This document shows positions 40,361 through 49,400 of a stretch of DNA of 64,000 nucleotides, piece after piece. The first letter of the stretch is position 1. Each line of letters begins with the position of its first letter. Made by a program: the position numbers and the translations under genes. The DNA lies in the NCBI RefSeq assembly GCF_004345565.1, contig NZ_SLWA01000001.1, positions 963,892 to 1,027,891 on the forward strand, written 5' to 3'. The DNA comes from Flavobacterium circumlabens. GTDB lineage: Bacteria; Bacteroidota; Bacteroidia; Flavobacteriales; Flavobacteriaceae. The notes under the pieces are model-generated. The model was given only the letters and a program-made list of their open reading frames with translations, did not search any database and had not been told where the DNA came from.

Positions 40361-41062
40361 ATGATTACAAAAAAAGTAAATAATGTTAAGGATGCTATCG
40401 AAGGAATCGAAAGCGGAATGACTATCATGTTTGGTGGTTTTGGACTTTGTGGGATTCCGGAGAATACAATAGCCGCCTTAGTAAATACAACAATTTCAGA
40501 TTTAACCTGCATCTCCAATAACGCAGGAGTAGATGATTTTGGACTAGGACTGCTTTTGCAAAAGAAGCAGGTCAAAAAAATGATTTCCTCTTACGTAGGC
40601 GAGAACGCTGAGTTTGAACGTCAGATGCTTTCCGGTGAATTGGATGTAGAACTTACCCCACAAGGAACTTTAGCGGAGCGTTGTCGCGCAGCTCAGGCCG
40701 GAATTCCGGCTTTCTTTACACCTGCAGGTTACGGCACTGAAGTAGCTGAGGGAAAAGAAGCACGTGAATTCAACGGGAAAATGCACATTATGGAAGAAGC
40801 TTTCAAAGCCGATTTTGCCATTGTAAAAGCATGGAAAGGCGATGAAGCCGGAAATCTGATTTTTAAAGGAACTGCCAGAAACTTTAATGCCTGTATGGCC
40901 GGAGCCGGAAAAATAACCATTGCTGAGGTTGAAGAATTGGTTCCTGTGGGAACATTAGATCCAAATCAGATTCATATTCCCGGAATTATGGTACAACGTA
41001 TCTTTCAGGGCGAAAAATTTGAGAAACGTATCGAGCAAAGAACGGTTAGAACCAGAAATTAG
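40361..41062 (+). CDS. scoA: 3-oxoacid CoA-transferase, subunit A
   Basis: 233 residues, the alpha subunit of a succinyl-CoA:3-ketoacid-type CoA-transferase. The oxyanion/CoA-binding start [19 protein letters not shown] and the [13 protein letters not shown] segment are typical. With subunit B it moves CoA between succinyl-CoA and acetoacetate in ketone-body or fatty acid use. Subunit B lies at 42112, not directly after: a beta-lactamase gene has come between them. Confidence 0.94.
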   Translation: MITKKVNNVKDAIEGIESGMTIMFGGFGLCGIPENTIAALVNTTISDLTCISNNAGVDDFGLGLLLQKKQVKKMISSYVGENAEFERQMLSGELDVELTPQGTLAERCRAAQAGIPAFFTPAGYGTEVAEGKEAREFNGKMHIMEEAFKADFAIVKAWKGDEAGNLIFKGTARNFNACMAGAGKITIAEVEELVPVGTLDPNQIHIPGIMVQRIFQGEKFEKRIEQRTVRTRN

Positions 41063-41135
41063 ATAATGTAGATAATGAGTCAATTAGATAATGTTTTTAA
41101 AATTATCTAATTATCAAATTCCCTAATTGGCACCT
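41063..41135. repeat. Repeat bracketing the beta-lactamase gene, left copy
   Basis: It contains the perfect inverted repeat aattagataat (41082-41092) / attatctaatt (41102-41112) plus outer words gataatgag and caaattccctaatt. It is a diverged direct copy of 42034-42110. Confidence 0.7.
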
Positions 41136-41142
41136 TAAAAAT

Positions 41143-42033
41143 ATGGCAAGACTTTTTTACATCACTTTATTTTCTGTTTTTTCGTTTCATTCATTTGCGC
41201 AAACAACAAATGAGCTTCGACAACAATTGCAGCAGCTCATTGCCGGTAAAAATGCCACAGTTGGAATTTCTATTAAGAGTATAGAAGATAAAGATACTTT
41301 GAGCATCAACGGAAACTTAAAAGCGCCTTTAATGAGTGTTTTTAAATTTCATATTGCTTTGGCTGTGCTGAATAAAGTCGATGAAGGCAAACTTTCATTA
41401 ACACAGGAGATTTTTATTAAAAAGAAGGATCTGCATGAAGATACCTGGAGTCCGATGAGGGAAGAGTACCCGAATGGAGATCTGTATCTTACATTAGACA
41501 AACTATTGCGATACACCATTTCGCACAGTGATAATAATGGTTGTGATATTCTTATTGATTTAGTGGGTGGCACGAAAGAGGTGCAGCGGTTTATTAATAA
41601 ACAGGGAATTAAGGACTTCGTGATTAAAGTGAACGAGGAACAAATGAAAACCTGGAAAAATCTTTATATAAACACGACAACTCCATTGGCAACAACCGAA
41701 CTGCTTGAAAAGTTTTTTAAAGGAGAAATTCTGAAAGAAAACACCACAAAATATTTATATCAAATAATGACAGAAACGTCAAGAGGAATTACCTGGATGA
41801 AAGCCGGACTTCCTGAAAACACAGAATTGGCGCACAGAACCGGAATGTCCGGAACAAACGACAATAATCTGCGAGTTGCGATGAATGATATAGGAATTGT
41901 GAAACTTCCTAACGGGAAACATTTTATACTTGCTGTTTATTTAAAGAACATTACAGAAACGCAGGAAGATACTGAAAAAATAATTGCCGATATAACAAGA
42001 GCAACCTGGGGTTACTTTATAAATAAAAATTAG
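41143..42033 (+). CDS. Class A beta-lactamase (A2-like)
   Basis: A 296-residue exported enzyme with signal peptide (about 1-20). The catalytic motifs are SVFK (Ser70 motif), SDNN (the SDN motif) and the NEEQM region that carries the Glu166 equivalent in the CfxA/PER/VEB branch. The third motif reads AHRTG, with Arg where KTG has Lys234; Arg is tolerated in some class A enzymes. It should hydrolyse beta-lactams in the periplasm; the spectrum cannot be told. The gene sits between the two CoA-transferase subunits, bracketed by related repeats. Confidence 0.9.
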   Translation: MARLFYITLFSVFSFHSFAQTTNELRQQLQQLIAGKNATVGISIKSIEDKDTLSINGNLKAPLMSVFKFHIALAVLNKVDEGKLSLTQEIFIKKKDLHEDTWSPMREEYPNGDLYLTLDKLLRYTISHSDNNGCDILIDLVGGTKEVQRFINKQGIKDFVIKVNEEQMKTWKNLYINTTTPLATTELLEKFFKGEILKENTTKYLYQIMTETSRGITWMKAGLPENTELAHRTGMSGTNDNNLRVAMNDIGIVKLPNGKHFILAVYLKNITETQEDTEKIIADITRATWGYFINKN

Positions 42034-42110
42034 ATAATAAAGATAATGAGGGAATTAGATAATGATAAGCATTATCTAATTGTCAAATTTTCTAATTAAC
42101 AAATTATACA
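42034..42110. repeat. Repeat bracketing the beta-lactamase gene, right copy
   Basis: It holds the perfect 12-bp inverted repeat aattagataatg (42053-42064) / cattatctaatt (42070-42081) and matches the left copy at 41063-41135 over most of its length, including the stop codon context aaattagataat. Confidence 0.7.
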
Positions 42111-42111
42111 T

Positions 42112-42768
42112 ATGTTAACAAAAGAAGATATAGCAAAACGAATTGCTAAAGAAGTAAAAGACAGGTATTTTGTCAATCTTGGTATTGGGATTCCAACTCT
42201 GGTTGCCAATTATGTGAGAAATGATATTGCAGTTGAATTTCAAAGTGAAAATGGTGTTCTGGGTATGGGCCCTTTTCCTTTTGAAGGAGAAGAAGATGCG
42301 GATGTCATCAATGCAGGAAAACAAACCATAACAACCCTTCCGGGAGCGAGTTTCTTTGATTCTGCTTTTAGTTTCGGGATGATTCGAAGCCAGAAAGTAG
42401 ATTTAACTATTTTAGGAGCCATGGAAGTTTCCGAAAACGGGGATATCGCCAACTGGAAAATTCCGGGTAAAATGGTAAAAGGAATGGGTGGCGCTATGGA
42501 TTTGGTGGCTTCCGCCGAAAATATCATTGTGGCTATGATGCATGTAAACAAAGCCGGAGAATCAAAAATCCTGAAAAAATGTACTTTGCCATTAACGGGC
42601 GTAGGATGCGTTAAAAAGGTGGTAACCGAGCTGGCGGTTCTAGAAGTGACCGAAAAGGGTTTTAAGCTCTTAGAACGAGCGCCAGGAGTTTCTGTAGAGC
42701 ATATCATTGCTTCAACCGAAGCGAATTTAATAATTGAAGGAGAAATTCCGGAAATGATGATTAATTAA
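42112..42768 (+). CDS. scoB: 3-oxoacid CoA-transferase, subunit B
   Basis: 218 residues, the beta subunit. The catalytic Glu that forms the CoA thioester lies in FQSENGVLGMGPFP. YFVNLGIGIPTLVANY and GGAMDLVASAENIIV are further family features. It pairs with scoA at 40361 to form the active enzyme. The ATG comes two bases after the repeat that follows the beta-lactamase gene. A terminator ends the unit. Confidence 0.94.
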   Translation: MLTKEDIAKRIAKEVKDRYFVNLGIGIPTLVANYVRNDIAVEFQSENGVLGMGPFPFEGEEDADVINAGKQTITTLPGASFFDSAFSFGMIRSQKVDLTILGAMEVSENGDIANWKIPGKMVKGMGGAMDLVASAENIIVAMMHVNKAGESKILKKCTLPLTGVGCVKKVVTELAVLEVTEKGFKLLERAPGVSVEHIIASTEANLIIEGEIPEMMIN

Positions 42769-42817
42769 ATATCCGATTAAAAGCGGAAGTTGAAAAATAA
42801 TTTTTTTAGAATAAATA

Positions 42818-42848
42818 GAAAAACCGCCTCATATAGGCGGTTTTTTTG
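42818..42848. terminator. Bidirectional intrinsic terminator
   Basis: aaccgcct (42822-42829) and aggcggtt (42835-42842) form an 8-bp stem, with A and T runs on both sides. It lies between convergent scoB and the small barrel gene. Confidence 0.85.
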
Positions 42849-42917
42849 TTATTTATAAAGCTTTGTGACTTCCCATTTTTGCCGGAAACAAATCTTCGCA
42901 AACCTTCTGGTTTAATT

Positions 42918-43445
42918 TTACAAATTAAAAGAAGCTCCTAAACTAAAAGTAGCCTGATTATTTAAGTTGTAAAAAGGATCGTCATTGTTTCCGTATTTTG
43001 CAATTGGAAATCCAACCTCTGTGAAAACTCCGAATCCGTCAGTAAAGAAGTAACGGCCTCCAACATGACCTCCGAAATTGTGTAAACCTAAACTTAATCC
43101 AGGGTATACATCTAATTGCTCAACGCCAATAACACTCGATAAATTGGCATTAATTCTTGCTTTCGCATCAAAACGATCTTTAAATTCAGGTTTAGTATCA
43201 TTGTATACAGCTGTATTACCACGGTAAAAACCGGAAAAGTTGTCTACTCCCAATAAGTAATTAGCAACAAAACCGAATGAGAAATTTTCGCCTAATCCAA
43301 AATCTACAGAACCCTGAATTCCAGAACCACCATCTTGCAGATTAGCACCAACATTAACTTTGACATCACCTTTCCCTGTAAAAGCCTTTTGCGCTTGTGT
43401 GATTCCAAATGTTACTAAAAACAAAAGTGTAATTACCTTTTTCAT
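42918..43445 (-). CDS. Small outer-membrane beta-barrel protein (DUF6646-like)
   Basis: A 175-residue exported protein with signal peptide MKKVITLLFLVTFGITQAQ. The mature part alternates glycine-rich strands (for example GGHVGGRYFFTDGFGVFTEVGFPIA) and ends FSLGASFNL, a typical barrel-closing strand. The pattern fits the small DUF6646-like barrels of flavobacteria. Function unknown; perhaps a structural or pore-forming protein. Confidence 0.7.
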   Translation of the reverse strand: MKKVITLLFLVTFGITQAQKAFTGKGDVKVNVGANLQDGGSGIQGSVDFGLGENFSFGFVANYLLGVDNFSGFYRGNTAVYNDTKPEFKDRFDAKARINANLSSVIGVEQLDVYPGLSLGLHNFGGHVGGRYFFTDGFGVFTEVGFPIAKYGNNDDPFYNLNNQATFSLGASFNL

Positions 43446-43498
43446 AAAATTTTTAAATTTTTAATTATTTCTAAAGTGCAAAAATAGGTTTTTAGATA

Positions 43499-44233
43499 TC
43501 AATTCCTACCTCTTTCGTTAGAATACAATTCATTTAAAGGTTCACTTTGCCAGAATTCCTTCGTATCAACATTCATAATGGTCAACGGGCCTTTGAAGGC
43601 TGCCCCGGTATCAACATTCCAGACACAGGCTTTTTGTACCGGTACAGTTTTTCCAATTCGGGTTACGGGTGTGTGGCCAATATAAACTTCTTTGTAAACC
43701 GTGAAACGCTTCGGATAATACAAATCGTCCGGTTTTAAATTCGGATCCAATGCAAGTGCAGATTCCCAAAGTGTTCTGTCCCAGTAGAATAATTTCGAAA
43801 AAAATTCGTAGGTTACCCCACTAAGATTTGTAAATCCGGCATGAACAAATAAACGATTTTGATTGTCAAGATAGAAATCCTGAAGCGATTCCAAAAAAGC
43901 GATATGCTCTTTCTTTTTTTCTTCGGAAAGTATGGAATATCCTTCAACAGTCGCTTTTCCGCCATGCTTATACCACATTTCCTCATCAAAATCCTCATGT
44001 CTGTTTTCCAGCCAGTCCAGGGCCAGCTGATCATGATTTCCTCTGATGCAAATGCAGTTTTGTTTGCTTTTAAGGTCAATTAAAAAATCGATTACCTGCG
44101 TCGAATGACTCCAGCCGTCAACATAATCGCCTAAAAATATAAGAGTATCTTTTTCGGTAACATTGGCTTTCTCCAACACTTGTTCAAGCGCCAGTAATCC
44201 TCCATGTATGTCACCTATAACAAATGTTCGCAT
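43499..44233 (-). CDS. Calcineurin-like metallophosphoesterase (PrpA/ApaH-like)
   Basis: 244 residues with the metal-site motifs in order: GDIHGG (residues 7-12), GDYVDGW (about 36-42), GNHD (about 66-69), then a His in LFVHAGF and YIGHTP near the end. This is the layout of PrpA/PrpE-type protein phosphatases and diadenosine tetraphosphatases. The substrate cannot be chosen from the sequence. It is a single-gene unit on the minus strand. Confidence 0.9.
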   Translation of the reverse strand: MRTFVIGDIHGGLLALEQVLEKANVTEKDTLIFLGDYVDGWSHSTQVIDFLIDLKSKQNCICIRGNHDQLALDWLENRHEDFDEEMWYKHGGKATVEGYSILSEEKKKEHIAFLESLQDFYLDNQNRLFVHAGFTNLSGVTYEFFSKLFYWDRTLWESALALDPNLKPDDLYYPKRFTVYKEVYIGHTPVTRIGKTVPVQKACVWNVDTGAAFKGPLTIMNVDTKEFWQSEPLNELYSNERGRN

Positions 44234-44709
44234 TTTGTATTATTTCGTTAGGCAAAAATAAAGAAAATGATTTGTTTGTACCTATTAAGTTAAGAATCTT
44301 TATAAATGTCAGAAAAAATCCTTTTTCGAAGTTTATTCTAAGTTTTGCTTTACAAAAAATACAGCCTTGAAGATAATTCCCGCTTTTTTTGTTTAAAATT
44401 TCGATTTAAAATGGGTCAATTTTCCTTTTCGTACACTAAAAAAAGGTCAAAAAAGTTGTTTTTTTTTATAAAATGTTAGTTTTCAGTGTTGTAGTTGTTT
44501 GTTCTGTAAGGCATTGTGAAACCTGAGATTTCTTGTTATTTTTAAGTGTTTTTACCTGTCTAAATGTTGTATTTTATCGATAAAAGGTAAATTTATCCGT
44601 TTAATTAACAAAATTTATATATTTTTATCAAACAAATAAGGTATTTACTTACATATTTTATTTGTTGATTTTTAACCCCTTTTTAACTAACCAAAATTCA
44701 AAATTGCTT
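44234..44709. other. AT-rich region upstream of the M4 protease gene
   Basis: No gene or strong hairpin is seen. Just beyond the phosphatase start, ttaggcaaaaataaag (44249-44264) resembles half of a DtxR-type box. No convincing TTG / TAnnTTTG pair was found for the protease gene. Confidence 0.3.
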
Positions 44710-47475
44710 ATGAAAAGTACATTACCCAGAATTGTAACAACAACGGTTGCTGCATTTGCATTTTCATTATCTGCACTAGCTCAGGAGACAGATAAAAGAA
44801 TTAGTCAGAAAAGTTTATCTGAAAATGGTGAGCCCAGTTTAATTACTTTCAGTGACAAATCAACCTATAAAGGCTCTGATTCCGAAAAAGTATTTAAAGA
44901 ACAATTGGCTCTGAAAGACAACCAGTCTTTCTCAAAGATTAAAAGCGAATCAGATCGCGAGGGTTTTACCCACGAAAAATTTCAGCTGTACGAACAGGGA
45001 ATTAAAGTAGAATTTGCCAATTATACTTTGCATTCAAAAAACGGAAAACTGCAGTCGATGAATGGCGAGTTTTACAAAATTGTAAACGCAAAAGTAAAAC
45101 CGGCACTTTCTGCACAGGAAGCTTTCAACAGGGCAGTGGCCCTTACCGGAGCTAAACGTTACCTATGGGATTCACCACAGGACGCTGCCGCAATGAATTA
45201 TGAAAAGCCGAAAGGAGAATTGGTTTTCTTACCGGATATGGAAAATCAGGGGAAAGAACGAACTAGTGATAAAGTTCGTTTAGCGTATAAATTTGACATT
45301 TATGCCACCAATCCATTAAGTCGTGGGGATTTGTATATCGATGCTGTAACGGGACAAGCCCTGTTTTATAATGCAACGATCAAACACCTTGGTGAAAACG
45401 TTCATGGAAAATCAAAATCATCTGCTGCAAAAGAAAATAGTTTAAATTCAAAAATGGCGATTGTGGCTGCCAATGCGGCAACACGTTACAGCGGAACACA
45501 AACTATCGAGACAACACTAAGCGGATCTTCTTATATTTTATTGGACGGAACCCGCGGAAATGGAATCCAGACGTACAACTCTGCGAGAACAGCAACGTAT
45601 CCGACAACCAATTTTACCGATGCGGATAATAACTGGATCGAATATAATAACACCAATAAAGACAATGGTGCACTTGATGCGCATTGGGGAGCCGAAATGA
45701 CTTACGATTACTGGTCAGCTGTTCATGGAAGAAACAGTTATGATGGTAACGGTGCAAAAATTAAAAGTTATGTGCATTACAACTTAGTGGCTGCAGGTTA
45801 TCCGAATAACAATAATGCATTCTGGAACGGAAGCGTTATGACGTATGGTGACGGAACAGGAACAGGCGGATTTGATATCTTAACGGCTATGGACGTTGCG
45901 GGTCACGAAATAGGTCATGCAGTTTGTACGTATACAGCTAATCTGGCCTATCAAAAAGAATCGGGTGCAATGAATGAAGGTTTCTCTGATATTTGGGGAG
46001 CTTGTATCGAATACCGTGCTGCCCCTACAAAATCAACTTGGCTGGTTGGTGAAGATATAGAAAGAAGATCAGGACATTTGGCTTTGCGCTCTATGAGTGA
46101 TCCAAATTCTGAAGGTCAGCCGGACACTTACGGAGGAACGTATTGGGTAAATGTAAATTGTACGCCAACAAACAATAATGACCAATGTGGTGTGCATACC
46201 AATTCAGGAGTATTAAATCACTGGTTTTATATTCTTTCAGTAGGTAAATCAGGAACAAATGATATTGGAAATGCATATAACGTTACAGGAATCACAATCG
46301 ATAAAGCAGCAAAAATTGCATATCGTCTAGAAAGTAACTATTTATCTGCCAACTCCACTTATGCTACTGCCAGAACTTACGGAATTCAGTCTGCGATTGA
46401 TTTATACGGAGCAGGTTCAGCTGAGGTTATCGCCACAACCAATGCATTTTACGCAGTTGGTGTTGGAGCAGCCTATTCCGGAGGATCAGGAGATACAACT
46501 CCGCCATCAGCACCTTCTTCTTTAGCGGCTTCAGGAACTACAGGAATTACGACCAATTTAGCATGGACAGCGTCTACAGATAATGTTGCTGTTACAGGAT
46601 ATGATGTTTATCAGGGAAGTACGCTAAAAGGAACTGTTACAACAACTAGTTATACCGTAACAGGACTTACAGCCTCAACAGCTTATACTTTTTCTGTAAA
46701 AGCAAAAGATGCCGCAGGAAATGTTTCGGCAGCCAGTAATACTGTAAATGTTACAACACTTGCCGGTTCGGTGACCTATTGTGCATCAAAAGGAAACAGT
46801 GCTTCCGATGAAAGAATTGGTAAAGTAGTATTTGGTACAATTAACAATACTTCTACGGGAACAACAGGTTACGAGAATTTGACCGCAATTTCTACAAATG
46901 TGGGCAGAGGAACTGCTTATACCATTACCATTACACCATCATGGACTTCTTCTGTGTACAGTGAAGGTTATGCTGTATTTATTGATTACAACCAGGATGG
47001 AGATTTCTCTGACAGCGGAGAAACGGTTTGGACAAAAAGTGCTTCCACAACAACACCGGTTTCAGGATCTGTTACAATCCCTGCATCGGCAACTCTTGGA
47101 ACAACAAGGTTGAGAGTTTCCATGAAATACAACGGTATTCCAACAGCTTGTGAGAGTTTTTCTTATGGACAGGTGGAAGATTATTCCGTAAACATAACAG
47201 CATCGGGAGTTGTGGAAGTGAATGAAATCGCAGTAACCGATAAATTAAGTTCTGAAATTACTTTGTATCCAAATCCTGTTGAAAATGAATTGAATATTTC
47301 AATATCAGATAAAACCGGATCAGACTTTACAATCATAAATGCTTTAGGTCAGCGAGTGAGTTCAGGTCATTTATCTGAGAGCCCAATTGACGTAAGCAAA
47401 TTAAATACCGGAATTTATTTTATTGAATTCAATGGTGCTCAAAAAAGAGTTACTAAGAAGTTTATAAAAAAATAA
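44710..47475 (+). CDS. Secreted M4 (thermolysin-family) metalloprotease with type IX sorting domain
   Basis: 921 residues from ATG 44710 (MKSTLPRIV). Signal peptide to about residue 24; an FTP/PepSY-type propeptide to about 240; the catalytic domain with HEIGH (about 398-402) and the zinc Glu in [10 protein letters not shown] fibronectin type III domain follows ([20 protein letters not shown]), then a GEVED domain ([18 protein letters not shown]), and a type IX C-terminal sorting domain ([14 protein letters not shown] ... TKKFIKK). It is a zinc endopeptidase released or surface-bound through the type IX system, likely for digesting external protein. Confidence 0.95.
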   Translation: MKSTLPRIVTTTVAAFAFSLSALAQETDKRISQKSLSENGEPSLITFSDKSTYKGSDSEKVFKEQLALKDNQSFSKIKSESDREGFTHEKFQLYEQGIKVEFANYTLHSKNGKLQSMNGEFYKIVNAKVKPALSAQEAFNRAVALTGAKRYLWDSPQDAAAMNYEKPKGELVFLPDMENQGKERTSDKVRLAYKFDIYATNPLSRGDLYIDAVTGQALFYNATIKHLGENVHGKSKSSAAKENSLNSKMAIVAANAATRYSGTQTIETTLSGSSYILLDGTRGNGIQTYNSARTATYPTTNFTDADNNWIEYNNTNKDNGALDAHWGAEMTYDYWSAVHGRNSYDGNGAKIKSYVHYNLVAAGYPNNNNAFWNGSVMTYGDGTGTGGFDILTAMDVAGHEIGHAVCTYTANLAYQKESGAMNEGFSDIWGACIEYRAAPTKSTWLVGEDIERRSGHLALRSMSDPNSEGQPDTYGGTYWVNVNCTPTNNNDQCGVHTNSGVLNHWFYILSVGKSGTNDIGNAYNVTGITIDKAAKIAYRLESNYLSANSTYATARTYGIQSAIDLYGAGSAEVIATTNAFYAVGVGAAYSGGSGDTTPPSAPSSLAASGTTGITTNLAWTASTDNVAVTGYDVYQGSTLKGTVTTTSYTVTGLTASTAYTFSVKAKDAAGNVSAASNTVNVTTLAGSVTYCASKGNSASDERIGKVVFGTINNTSTGTTGYENLTAISTNVGRGTAYTITITPSWTSSVYSEGYAVFIDYNQDGDFSDSGETVWTKSASTTTPVSGSVTIPASATLGTTRLRVSMKYNGIPTACESFSYGQVEDYSVNITASGVVEVNEIAVTDKLSSEITLYPNPVENELNISISDKTGSDFTIINALGQRVSSGHLSESPIDVSKLNTGIYFIEFNGAQKRVTKKFIKK

Positions 47476-47499
47476 GTACAGCTTTTTAAAATACTAAGG

Positions 47500-47525
47500 G
47501 CCTCGCAATTGCGAGGCTTTTTTTG
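47500..47525 (+). terminator. Intrinsic terminator after the protease gene
   Basis: The perfect palindrome gcctcgcaattgcgaggc (47500-47517) is followed by eight T. Confidence 0.9.
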
Positions 47526-47556
47526 TGCCTAAAGTTTATAAAACTGCGTAAATTTG
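47523..47556 (+). promoter_or_regulatory. Possible dinB promoter, very close to the start codon
   Basis: TTG (47523-47525) and TAAATTTG (47549-47556) are 23 bases apart. The -7 element ends four bases before the ATG at 47561, so a transcript from it would be leaderless or nearly so. Confidence 0.4.
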
Positions 47557-47560
47557 TACC

Positions 47561-48643
47561 ATGTCTGAAACGCCTGTATATAGAAAAATTATCCATATTG
47601 ATATGGATGCTTTTTATGCTTCGGTAGAGCAAATGGATAATCCTGCTTTACGGGGGAAACCTGTTGCGGTTGGCGGATCAGAGAACAGAGGAGTAGTCTC
47701 GGCAGCAAGTTATGAAGCCCGGAAGTTTGGAGTTCGCAGTGCCATAAGCGGCGTTCTCGCCAAAAGATATTGTCCCGAAATAATCTTTGTCCGGCCCCGT
47801 TTTGACCGATACAAGGAGATTTCCGGTAAAATTCATAAGATTTTTTATGAATATACCGATTTGGTCGAGCCGCTTTCGCTTGACGAGGCCTATCTGGATG
47901 TCACCCAAAACAAAAAAGGAAATCCCAGCGCGAGTTTACTGGCTCAGGAAATCAGATTACGAATTTTGAATGAAGTGGGGCTTACCGCTTCGGCGGGAAT
48001 TTCGGTCAATAAATTTGTAGCTAAAATTGCCAGCGATATTAACAAACCAAACGGACAGAAAACAGTAAATCCGGATGAGATTCCGGCTTTTTTGGAAGAA
48101 TTACCGATTCGGAAGTTTTATGGAGTTGGAAAAGTAACGACCGAAAAAATGTATCAATTGGGTATTTTTACCGGTACCGATCTCAAAAGTAAATCGCAGG
48201 AGTTTTTAGAAAAACACTTCGGGAAATCCGGAACCTTTTATTATAAAGTGGTTCGCGGTATTCATAACAGCGAAGTAAAACCGTCCCGGATAACCAAATC
48301 GGTAGCAGCCGAGCATACTTTTGATGTGAATCTATCATCGGAAATTTTTATGCTAGAACAACTCGAACGGATCGCTGTTTCGTTAGAGAAACGTTTAAAA
48401 AAACATAAGATTTCCGGGAAAACAGTAACCCTTAAAATCAAATACAGCGATTTTACACAACAAACACGCAGTAAAACTCTGCCTTATTTTATTGCAGACA
48501 AAAGTCTGATTATGGAAATAGTGGAGGAACTATTGTATCAGGAACGAATGAAGGATTCCGTCCGATTGCTCGGAATATCAATGAACAACCTGAATACTGA
48601 AGAAAAAAAGGCCGTTGTTGTGCAGTTAAAATTTGAATTTTAA
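47561..48643 (+). CDS. dinB: DNA polymerase IV (Y-family translesion polymerase)
   Basis: 360 residues. The palm starts with IIHIDMDAFYASVEQ (first metal Asp), then SLDEAYLDV carries the second Asp-Glu pair. The steric Tyr in FYAS and the little-finger domain (from about 235) are in place. There is no obvious beta-clamp motif beyond the C-terminal VVQLKFEF. It copies past damaged bases at the cost of errors. No LexA box was recognised upstream. Confidence 0.95.
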   Translation: MSETPVYRKIIHIDMDAFYASVEQMDNPALRGKPVAVGGSENRGVVSAASYEARKFGVRSAISGVLAKRYCPEIIFVRPRFDRYKEISGKIHKIFYEYTDLVEPLSLDEAYLDVTQNKKGNPSASLLAQEIRLRILNEVGLTASAGISVNKFVAKIASDINKPNGQKTVNPDEIPAFLEELPIRKFYGVGKVTTEKMYQLGIFTGTDLKSKSQEFLEKHFGKSGTFYYKVVRGIHNSEVKPSRITKSVAAEHTFDVNLSSEIFMLEQLERIAVSLEKRLKKHKISGKTVTLKIKYSDFTQQTRSKTLPYFIADKSLIMEIVEELLYQERMKDSVRLLGISMNNLNTEEKKAVVVQLKFEF

Positions 48644-48733
48644 TACTTTTGAAGACCGTTAAATGTTTTAATTTTATGTTTTATGATGAATTTTCTTTCT
48701 ACCTTTAAAAAAGTGTAGTTTGCTATTAAATTA

Positions 48734-49240
48734 ATGAAGATGAAAAAGGCCAAATTAGAAGAGATCTCCAATCATAATTCAGTTCCCATCATGGCGTGGG
48801 ATTTTCATTATGAATACCTGAATGAATTGAAAGTTGCTTTTACCGATTTAAAAAAGGTAAAAGAAATCTCCACCCATTTTGCGTGGGATGAAGAGAACCT
48901 GAATATAAGTGAACGCATCAAAGAAGAAGTCGTTCTGGTTACTGACGTTGACATGAAAATTGTTTTCGCCTCAAACGGAATAAAAAAAATGACAGGATAT
49001 GCTGAAAGTGAAGTACTGGGAAAAACGCCAAAAATGTTTCAGGGCCTGGCAACTTCCAAAACGGATTTAAAACAAATAAGAAAAGCAATAGAACTGCTAA
49101 TTCCATTTGAAAAAACAATCACAAATTACAAGAAGAATGGAAAGATGTATACCTGCAGAATTTACGGTTCTCCAGTCTTCAACTTAAAAGGTAAACTAAC
49201 CCATTTTATAGCTTTCGAAAAAGAAGTTTTAAGCGCGTGA
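48734..49240 (+). CDS. PAS-domain protein
   Basis: 168 residues: an N-terminal helical part (1-65) and one PAS domain (about 70-165) with LVTDVDMKIVFASNGIKKMTGYAESEVLGKTPKMFQG, typical of PAS folds, and the closing GSPVFNLKGKLTHFIAFEKEV. No kinase or other output domain is attached, so it probably acts by binding a partner or a small ligand. It lacks the NCRFLQ motif of LOV domains. The start could also be two codons later. It stands alone and convergent with the fumarase gene. Confidence 0.85.
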   Translation: MKMKKAKLEEISNHNSVPIMAWDFHYEYLNELKVAFTDLKKVKEISTHFAWDEENLNISERIKEEVVLVTDVDMKIVFASNGIKKMTGYAESEVLGKTPKMFQGLATSKTDLKQIRKAIELLIPFEKTITNYKKNGKMYTCRIYGSPVFNLKGKLTHFIAFEKEVLSA

Positions 49241-49312
49241 GGAGAAAAGTTATGAGTTTTAAGTTATGAGTAAAACGTGAAGGGAAAACCAATATTTTTG
49301 AAAGATTAAAAC

Positions 49313-49343
49313 AATAAAACCGCCTTTTTGGGCGGTTTTATTA
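49313..49343. terminator. Bidirectional intrinsic terminator
   Basis: aaaaccgcc (49317-49325) and ggcggtttt (49331-49339) pair around a short loop, with AT-rich flanks, between the PAS gene and the convergent fumarase gene. Confidence 0.75.
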
Positions 49344-49400
49344 TATAAAAACTTTGCGAACCTTGCGTAAAACTTCGCGAGCCTTGCGGTTAAAAACCCG

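Noticed and set aside
44249..44264. Half DtxR-type box before the phosphatase gene
   Set aside because: ttaggcaaaaataaag keeps one half only; the other half lacks the dyad, so it is not called a site.
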